Made by a program: the position numbers and the translations under genes
Notes under the pieces: model-generated
What the model was told of the DNA's origin: nothing
Databases searched by the model: none
What the model saw: the letters and a program-made list of their open reading frames with translations, nothing else
Assembly: GCA_964585245.1 (NCBI GenBank)
Contig: CAZPCV010000011.1
Coordinates: 1 to 33,817, forward strand
Length of the DNA stretch: 33,817 nucleotides
Source of the DNA: CAZEDL01 sp964585245
Lineage (GTDB): Bacteria; Patescibacteriota; Patescibacteriia; Magasanikbacterales; GWA2-37-8
Direction: 5' to 3'
Shown here: positions 16,099 through 25,600 of the stretch, in pieces
Position numbering within the stretch: position 1 is the stretch's first letter
How the letters are laid out: each line of letters starts with the position of its first letter

Positions 16099-16602
16099 CT
16101 ATTGAATGGTAGTGGTAGTTTTTAACGACGACGTTGCGGAGGGTATCAGCAATCGACCCTCACCCAATGGATTCGAATTACGTCGTACCTCATACCCATC
16201 ATTTTTCCCATCACCATCTGTGTCGGCTTTTAGCGGGTTCGTTTGGTAAATAAGTACTTCGTCTTTATCCAACAAACCATCTGTGTCACTGTCCGAAGAT
16301 GTAGCGCTGGTGCCATATTTTTTTTCTTCGCTATCAGATAATCCATCCAGATCCTGATCCTGTGCGGCAGCCCTATTAATTTGCTCGGATAGCGCTTGAA
16401 TATCTACCGGTGAAGCCGCGGGCGCAGAATTGATAGTAGGAATTCCCGCAGACTGGTTAACAGAACCACTCACTTCGGCAGCACTCTCATTTGATCCACG
16501 ACTCGAAATTAAACGCCTATAGGCTTTATGGGCTTTTGCACCTATACTACCAAACACTGTCAAAATTAGCACGGCAACTAGGATAATTTTTTTTCTATCC
16601 AT
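16099..16602 (-). CDS. Small membrane-anchored TSP3 calcium-repeat protein
   Basis: This 167-residue protein has an N-terminal signal anchor (KKIILVAVLILTVFGSIG, about 4-21), a Ser/Ala-rich stalk (35-80) and three TSP3-like repeats: DQDLDGLSD (82), DSDTDGLLD (104) and DTDGDGKND (127). It ends in NPLGEGRLLIPSATSS. It is the smallest of the trio and the first to be transcribed after the giant gene, only 8 bases beyond that stop codon. Tight spacing suggests that the trio and the giant surface protein are made together. Calcium binding is inferred from the repeat consensus. Confidence 0.82.
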   Translation of the reverse strand: MDRKKIILVAVLILTVFGSIGAKAHKAYRRLISSRGSNESAAEVSGSVNQSAGIPTINSAPAASPVDIQALSEQINRAAAQDQDLDGLSDSEEKKYGTSATSSDSDTDGLLDKDEVLIYQTNPLKADTDGDGKNDGYEVRRNSNPLGEGRLLIPSATSSLKTTTTIQ

Positions 16603-16610
16603 ATATTTTT

Positions 16611-19600
16611 TTACTTGAAATTTTGCTCTGTAATGAACTTGTTAATCGGCACGATACGATCGGCTGGCTTATCCCCGGATACTGCCCGTTTAAGAGAGAA
16701 TACTTGCCAATAGGTGGTATTAGGGTTTTGAGTCGGGATACCATTGGTACCGTAAAAAGTATAGGTTGGCCGGGCAAAATGGTTAGACGCGCTATCTGAT
16801 TCGGGCAGATATACTTCAACTTTAAGTCGCCCATCTTTACTTGCCTTTTTAATGCCACCGTTGCTGAGTGCCGCCGTACCATTGACTCTTACATAAAAAA
16901 CATACTGATCATTTACCATGCCTGGAGCACCAACCAAACTCGAAGTGGTATTTACTGTAAAAGATTCAATCGCCATACTATTAGCCGTACTGCCAAAATC
17001 ATGGTACCAAATCCCATCAAGAGCCGGTTTGGCGGCATACGTTGGCCCGGTAGCCACGAAAGGTTTCAAAGTACCGCTCTCAATTTTACCCTTGCCTGCT
17101 ACCGGAACAAGGAAGCCGCTATTCAAATCAACTGCTGACAACCAACTAACTACGATGCGTATATCATTCGGGCGGACCGCTTCATTAATCACCGGAGACA
17201 AGGTTAAATCATACTGGGCGACAGCTGGTTTGGCAAAAACCGGGAATGGAAATGCGTGGGTCGTGTCATCATTAATAATTAATTTATAACTGGGGTCACC
17301 GGTCGAACATAGCGAATTACTATTAATACGAGCGAGAGTCGTGGCGTCATACCCGCTCTCCATCGGAGCTTTCAGTGAATAGGATTGTTTCGAAGTACCA
17401 GCCCAATATGCATGGGCAACCAATCGTTTCTCTGGAATTTTTCCCACTGCACTTTGCGGAATAATTGCTATGTCCAACTTGCCGTCTTGACCTGACTTCG
17501 CTAAAAGCGGATTGGAATTTGCGGGATCAAGAACATTTATAATCGCCCCCTGCACTGCCACGCCACTCACTTCGTCATACCCACATTTCAAGCAGCTGGT
17601 CTGCGGCAGGCTACACTTGTTCAAACATTGGCGACTCAATTCTTTCTTAAAGGTATAGTCTTCCTGATCTAACTCTGCACACGCCAAGAGCGGGTATCCC
17701 TGATGAGTCGCGTCAAAATTTTTATCACTATATGCAGAAGACTGGCTGGCATAAACAATACCAGTCGAAACATCAACATCACAGCGCTCAGCTCCGAGCG
17801 GGGCTGGTTGCACTACACCATCCCCACAATAAATGGGCGGCTGTACTTCAATCACATTCTTGCAATCGAAGGAACAATAATTGCAGGTTTGACCATACCC
17901 AGGTGTACATTTAACACCGTTATTAACCCCTCGATCGCATGCTTCACCATTATCAACTTTTCCGTCGCCACAGCCGGCTGGGGCAATGCTTGCGAGCGAC
18001 TGGTCGGTAGAAACGCACGCCCAATTTTCTCCCACTAAATTTTGAATTTCAGAGCCATTCAAAAACCGATTATAGACACGTAAATCATCAAGACCCCCTT
18101 GTTGCCCCACCGCGATGGGATAGGCGTTATTCGTATACGCTTTGCCATTATTATTATAAATACCGGTATCGAGCGCATCCTCACTAACAGACAATAAATT
18201 ATCTGACTGGCCGGCAAAACTATCATACCCAACCACTTTGCCATCAACATAAAAAGTAGCAACATACGAGCCTTGATCGTAACCTTCTACCACCGCTATA
18301 TGATGCCACTCATTTCCTGAGATAGGATTCTCTAGCGCTACCGCGCGCGTACCCAAACTACCACTGAAAAAAGCCGTGAATGCCAACTTATTTATTTTGC
18401 TACTGTCTAAACTGTACAAGAAAGCATAGGCTTTTTCGGTAGGCTTATCAGCATAATCAGACGCAGTGCGCAATTTAGTAAGTACGTTTTTCCAGCCATT
18501 TTGAACCGGATCGTCTGGCACTGGTTTCACCCAGGCCGCAATGGTAATCTGACTAGTGCCGCCAAAAAAATTCTGTTTATCAAGATCAAGCGCGGGAATA
18601 GATTTGGCTTTGAGAACACTAGTAACTCCGGTGAATTTAACCGCATGACCATTTTTACCATCAATAACTTCCGGACAACCTCCGGCAACAGTACAGGTTA
18701 GTTTATTTTTTCCACTGGAATCAAGGAACGTCGCTTCGCCGCTATCTACCGCTGCTTCCTCAAAACTCCACCATAGATACGCCTGTTTATCGAATAACTT
18801 ACAATTGCTTGAGCAGGCTCTAGCCCCTTTGCGACCATTTATAGTACAACTTTGCGCCCCATCGCATTCTTCGCCGAATTGTGCTTGCACAATCCCGTCG
18901 CCGCAATACGGCCCGGTCTCCAGACACGTAACCCCGCACGATAGCTGTTTCGCTTTATTGTAACGGCCCGTTTTGAGCACATCGACTCCCAGATTACAAA
19001 TACCACCCAAGGACACCAATTGATTATTTACGGTATTACAATCAGCCTTGGTATTACAGCCTGTCCCAGCTAATGCTCCGCCAGCGCACACTCCGGCTTT
19101 AGCTACCAAACCATCCTTAATCTCACAAATTTCATTGGCCTTATCGAATTTCCCGTCCCCACAAAAGCCTGCTGCCGTGCCGAACCCCTTACAATCGGCG
19201 GCGCAATGATTATATTTTCCGTTTAAACGGCCATCATCACATTTTTCACCATTTTCAACAATGCCGTTGCCACATTTACTTAGATATGAACATTCGACTG
19301 TCCGTGCCAGCTCCCACTGGCATTTATTAGTACAGGTTGAAATTTGAATTTTGTCAGCCACCGTTTCTGAACAAGCCCCATATCGCGTAGCCCCTGGGGG
19401 ATCGCACTGTTCGCCTCGCACCGAATTAACCACCCCGTCCCCACATACACCTTGATTGAGGGTTGAAATCTCTTGATCCTGATTACAAATACCGGTAGGC
19501 GAATTTAAAATAAAATGGGTAGAACTTACAAAATCGCCAGTTAATGCAGCCTGGTTCGAAATGACCAGGTCAGTCTTTTCTAAATTTCCCCGGACGGTAT

Positions 19601-22600
19601 AACCAGTGGACGCTGAATAAATGTATCGATAACTAAGCGATGTGCTAGCACAGGCGAAACTAAATCGACGGTCTGCGATACTCCAGGCAGTCTGCGCGTC
19701 GTGCAACACACATGCTTCTCCATTGCTGCAATCAGCATTATCGCGACAAAATCGGTTAACAGACGCAGCACACGTACCGCCTACCCCCAACTGATTAATC
19801 GGATCTTCTGGGGCAGAGCTACCAATCGCCGTACTAAGCAATGACCAGGAGGGCCAAACACTAAGACTCTGTCCGGTCAGATAGGTGCCTTCCTGTAGCG
19901 AAGGATAATTTTTGGCCAAAGCGAGCTTATACTCCTCAATGGTAGGGTACAGAGATCTATTAGTACGAGCTAGAGCATAACCATCCAAGCCTTTTTGAAA
20001 CTGTCCCAAATCGCGCAAGCGCTGGTAATTACGTTTAAGTTTATCAACAGTAGCCGAACACACCTCTGTATTCGGACAATCCAAGTCGCTAGTACATGCT
20101 GTTTCAAACCCAGGATTGCTTTGGTCGAGTCCGCAATAATGATAATTAGTAATATTAGTATTAAAGGCGAAATTTTTTACCAACTGCTCAAAGACCTTGC
20201 GGGTCCCTTCTTGGGCATTAGCGTTAATGCTGAACAAATAAATATTACTATAAAGATTTTTCGTAACATCAGAATAATTGAGCGCATCAATATAAATATT
20301 ATTTCCATCGGTAATAGCTTCATACCCACTAAGAGTGATCGGCTGCACTTGCCCCACAAAGCCCTGCCCACCTTTCGCTTTGTCTTGACTATACCATTCC
20401 TGAACACTCAAATGATTCGGATTAGCAAAAATTTGTAAGCCGATCGCATCAGAATTTTGGTTGCTAGTAAACAAGAATCGCTTCAGGAACGGGGTTGCAG
20501 CTGCAGGTTTATTTGGATCAGGCAACTGCACCGCCGGACGCAAAAAGGGTAAATCATCAGAGGTGCCCGGCGCGCCATTATCCGCACAATAGTACGTGCT
20601 GAAATTGAAATATCCGTCTTTGATAAGTGGCGTTGGAGGTAGTGACGTATTGTCGAATACTCCGGCTACTCCATTGAAGCCATCATTATTATTTGTTTTA
20701 TCTTCATATGGGAAGATCGAGAAAGGGCCTTGGCCGTTGTAATACGCGGCTTTCGGAGGCCAAGGATTAGAACACAAAAATACGATGACATGAGAATTAC
20801 CCGTGGCGACTGCGCCGCTCGTATTAGTATATTTATTAGTCTTAATTTTGGCGGTTGATCGCACATCCAATTCGCCACTCCGATTGGCTGCAGTTACGAT
20901 CTCTAGACTACTGGTCGTGTTTAGAAGCGACACAAACGGGTTATCAGTTGGGCCCCAAGCATATTCCCAGTCATAATACTCAACAATTGGCTGGACTTTG
21001 GCGCCAGTACTGGTAAAGGCGGTTGCCTCGAGCGTGGTGGTAGCGCCAGCTACTGAAAAAAAGTGCTGGGGAGGGTCAATTTTTACTGAATTTATTTCAC
21101 AGATCTTATCAGTAGTAGAAAAATTCCATTGAATGTTCTTGCCCTTAACTTGCCCGATACTGACACCGTTTATATCTTTCACCCCTTCTTTTAAAATAAC
21201 GGCGTAATTGCTGTTAAATGCAAGTGGCGCCGACATGGTAACTACCACTCGAGACGTACCATCCGTACCAGGCAATACTTTGGCGGTGGCTTTCTGCCCT
21301 CCTATACACCATTTGGCATTCATATCTGCTGCCTGTGCCGCATTGAAAGAAAATACGCGCTGTAGTAAAGCGGTAACACGGTGCCACAACTGATTATACC
21401 AAGCAATTTCTGACGAACCAGACACGCGGGTAGCAACGACCAGATCGGTCACATCAGTTTCGGTAGCGCTGCAGATAGTACTAGAGCGGGCAATTAATAG
21501 AGTTTCGTTAGTTAGAGTAGCGGAATTAATCTGACGGTCGAATACTGCTTCCAAATAGGTATTTGGACACACTGTAGCGGAACCATTTTGCGGATAGGTA
21601 TTTAGTAATCTGGGCTTGGCATAACAACAACTGTTTTGCCCTACGCCATAATCATCACCAAATACTGCCTTACAATCAGCATCTTTTTCATAGCCGCAGG
21701 CAATAACAAAATCGCCACTTCCACCGATCGTACCACCCTTAGTAGCTTGAGCGGTAGAAGCATTGATGGTGGCCACTTGTGAAGGCGGATTACCCGTCGG
21801 TACCCCCAACCCCACACCAGAAACTAGTGACCATGGATCAAACAGCCCCTGATGGTTACCCTGCAATCCGGACTCGCAAAAACTTATTTCCCCGATACCG
21901 GTTACCCCATCACCACAATAACTTGGCTGACTGTAGAACAAGGAAGATCCTGCCAATCGACCATTTTCATCACAACCCTCTGTGCCTGGTGTACAGATCG
22001 AATCACTCTTCTTCAAACAACTTTCGTTACACAAAAGGCTGTTCCAACCCTTCACTGGATCGTCACAATCTGCATCTTCGCTCGGATCTAACACACCGTC
22101 GCCACACTGACTGTGCACTCCTGCACACACTGCTTCGAATTCCGCAGTAGAAAACCCTCCGTGCGTGAGACTATTTTCAAAACACCATTTCGCCGACGGC
22201 AAACTTCCTTGATGGGTACAACTTGCCGAACAATTTAATTTCGATTTCGGATCACTGATTGAGGAGTTAATGCCCAAGTCGCAGTCTTCACCATCACCGA
22301 TTAATCCATTTCCACATATCGAAGCTTTAACTTCGGTGCCTTTGACTTCTTGGTTGGAGCCACTATGCCGACAATCCTGGCTACACCCCTCAGCGGTATT
22401 AGAATCTTTAGGGTCACAGGCTTCGCCTAAATTAGGCTCCACTATCCCATTGCCGCAGGTCGGGGCGGTGTTGCCAGTAAACAGGCAATTTAAACTACAT
22501 CCGCCATTTTTATTAGGCGCATCACAATCTTCGCCGGCCTCTACAATTCCGTTACCACAAATTGGCACTACTTTTAACTGGCTAGCTGGAATATCGCTGC

Positions 22601-25600
22601 CTCGGCGCAAACATGATGCAGTGCAGGCAGTATTGGAACCAAGGGTATTAAACATCGTAACTTTGGCGACTGATTGATTATTTGAGCTCCAATTCCAGCT
22701 GACTGACCACGGATTTAATGCCTGACCTTTAGCACTGCAAGAATCAGGAGAAGAATAAGGCTGTGCACCGTAAATCGTTTTTTGAGAAACAGATTGGCTA
22801 TAGAAAACATCTGGCTCTACTGTGACTTGAGAAATTTTACATTTTTCTTGCTTGGTGCGGAAACGCCACGTGAATTCTTTTTTATACGGCTTACTAAACG
22901 AGCTTGGATCGCCCAAGCGAGCTGCCGACCAGAGCTGATTGGGCACGTTAGGATTAGTACTCGAAGTAGACACGATTACCTGGTACAACGAATTGGCTTC
23001 AAGTGGCAAAGAATTAATGCCTGAATTAGCAATCTTCAAAACCGTATACCCACTGACTGCGTCGAGCTTAACATCACCAAGAGCTAGTACTGCTTTAGTG
23101 CTACGACAATTCTCATCATTACATTTCAATAATTGCACGCTGCCGCCACTAATCGCCCCAGGCAAATTACGCCAAGACATGCTGGTGTTAAACTTGACTC
23201 CGACCTCGGAATTCAAACAAGCCTCTTGGCAGTTAGGCCAATAATCAACTACTTCGGGATCGCTTAAATCAACCATGAGTGGGCTTACCCCTTTATAGCT
23301 GCGGCTACCAGTAATGACTTCGGCGACAATATTGACGGCATCATCAGGATTCTTGAGACCGATCGCTACGGTATTAGCTTTGGCCGTCACCTGGGTAGAG
23401 ATATTTTTGGACGGCCCATAAATCTCGCTATAATTCGAGTCGGTAGTACTCCATGACCAATCAAGGCCGCTAACATCCATAAGCGTACAATGCTGACTAC
23501 TCACCCCATTACCATAGTAATAAACATCAGAGGTGCTGCCGGTGGCTCCATGATATTTGATTGGGGCTTCGAGAACTTTGGTCCAGTAACTATAGGGGGT
23601 CACGACCACCGCTTTCAGCAAACAATTTTGACTGCCGGTCTTAAAATTAAAACAATAGGCGCTGCTGGCGACATCACACGGTTTGTCGGCAGCCAACGGC
23701 AAGCTGCTGCTCACTCCCTGCTCTGATACTGATTTTATTTGATTAGTCAAAATCACCCGATACCAGCTATCATCTTGCCAGCTGCGCACTTCTGGCAACA
23801 ACTGCAGATACTGATGTGTCCCTTCGGCTTCATCCCGACTGGCAGTACGCAACAAAAAACTTTCGGGCGTTAGGGGCACGACCACCGGATCAAGACATTT
23901 ATTAGTATCGATTTGACTGCATTTTTGTATTAATACGGTTTTATCATTAACTGTTTTTTGGTCTAGCGGCAACGAAAACTCTACCACCGACAAAGCAGTG
24001 CGACAGATATTGTGATGATCGTCATTGGGGCCCAAATCCCACTGCACGCTCGGTGATGGGCTTGGGAGGTTTTTACCAAGATCAGTAGCCGCGTCACAAC
24101 GCTCTACGACATGTGGCACCGCGAGCGCTTCCGGAGCAGTCGCTCCTACGGCCTGAGTACTAAAACGCCAGGCATACCCTGTCGAGCGAGTGGAACCTTG
24201 GCACAATTCACCAGAGGGCTTACATATCCCGCTCTCTATTCCGGCCGAACAGCAGGTATACCCAGGCAGCGGACACGTATTATTACTTTTCGTACAATCG
24301 AGCACACTAAAGCTCCCTGGATTACTGATCTTTTTATCTTCACTGCGAGCAACTACCACCGGCCCGGTAATCGTAGCCGCCGGTGGGCGAACGGTGAGGT
24401 TTTTATCGCTAACTTCGGTATATTCTTTTTGATCAGCTAGCGCCCTTCCTGCTACATCATTTGGTTTAGCCGCGGCCGACCAAAAATACACCGACGGCGC
24501 TGAACCAAAATACTCACCAACTACCTTTATACCTTCACCCGGTGGGAACGGAACAGGCCCGGAAACAGGAGTCAGTCCACACACTCCGGGTGACGGATTG
24601 CCGCCGACCAAAGAAAACTTCCAGTTAGAATTTATAGGACTTACTTTATTATCGGCCGTTTTAATCTGGATGAAATAACTACTCCCTATTTCCCCTTTGC
24701 CAACCGGAAATTTAACAACCACTTGATCATTACGCCACAAAAAATTCTGACACGCTGGCGGAAACACAAAATCACCATTGATGGCTTCGCTTTCGGGCGT
24801 CTGCTTAAACCAGACCGATCCTAAATTAGTCCCGAAATTAGCCCCAGTAATCGTGATATATTCACCACGCGCACCTTGAAGTGGAGTTACAGCGCTAATA
24901 AGCGGAGAATCTTCACTCGTGCCTGCATCAACGGTAAATTTAATACTGTTGCTTTCAAAACTATTGGCGATCACTTTCACTCCCACATCGCCTCCGTCTA
25001 AATTTGGCACGGTAGTTTTTATAAACGCATCCAGCCAATCGCCGGGAGTTGTAACCGCCTTCAAACTGCCAAACCACACTTGATCGTTGGCATTATCGAG
25101 CAACCCTAAATTCTTACCAATCAGCTGCACCTTGGTACCAGCGAATCCGTGCTGCGGAGTAATACCACATAATCCTGGGCGAACTTCATTGGTAATACCA
25201 AAATCACCAATCCTTGGACCCCAGTCGTTATTAGTAGAGTCATACGCAGTTGGGGCCGCCCCTGCTAAAGTCGCTATCGTTACATTGCCCGCCGTCAGTA
25301 CTACGGGGCCATTTTTAGCATTGAGTGGAACCTCTACCACCACCTGGGTCGTTGACCATGGATTAAAACCAGCGCCACAACTAACGGTCTTGGCTTCAAT
25401 CCAATCATCGGGTTTTTTAACATCTGGATTTAAAACACTCGCAAAATAAACATGCCCTGGGGCCGATCCAAGGAACGCCCCGTTCAAAGTAACATAGGTT
25501 CCCGGCGCCCCAGACCGTGGGCTCACCTGATCCAAACGCACACGTTCTACACATGCACCTTTACCATCAGACCCTATATCACAATACCCGCTACTGCACT

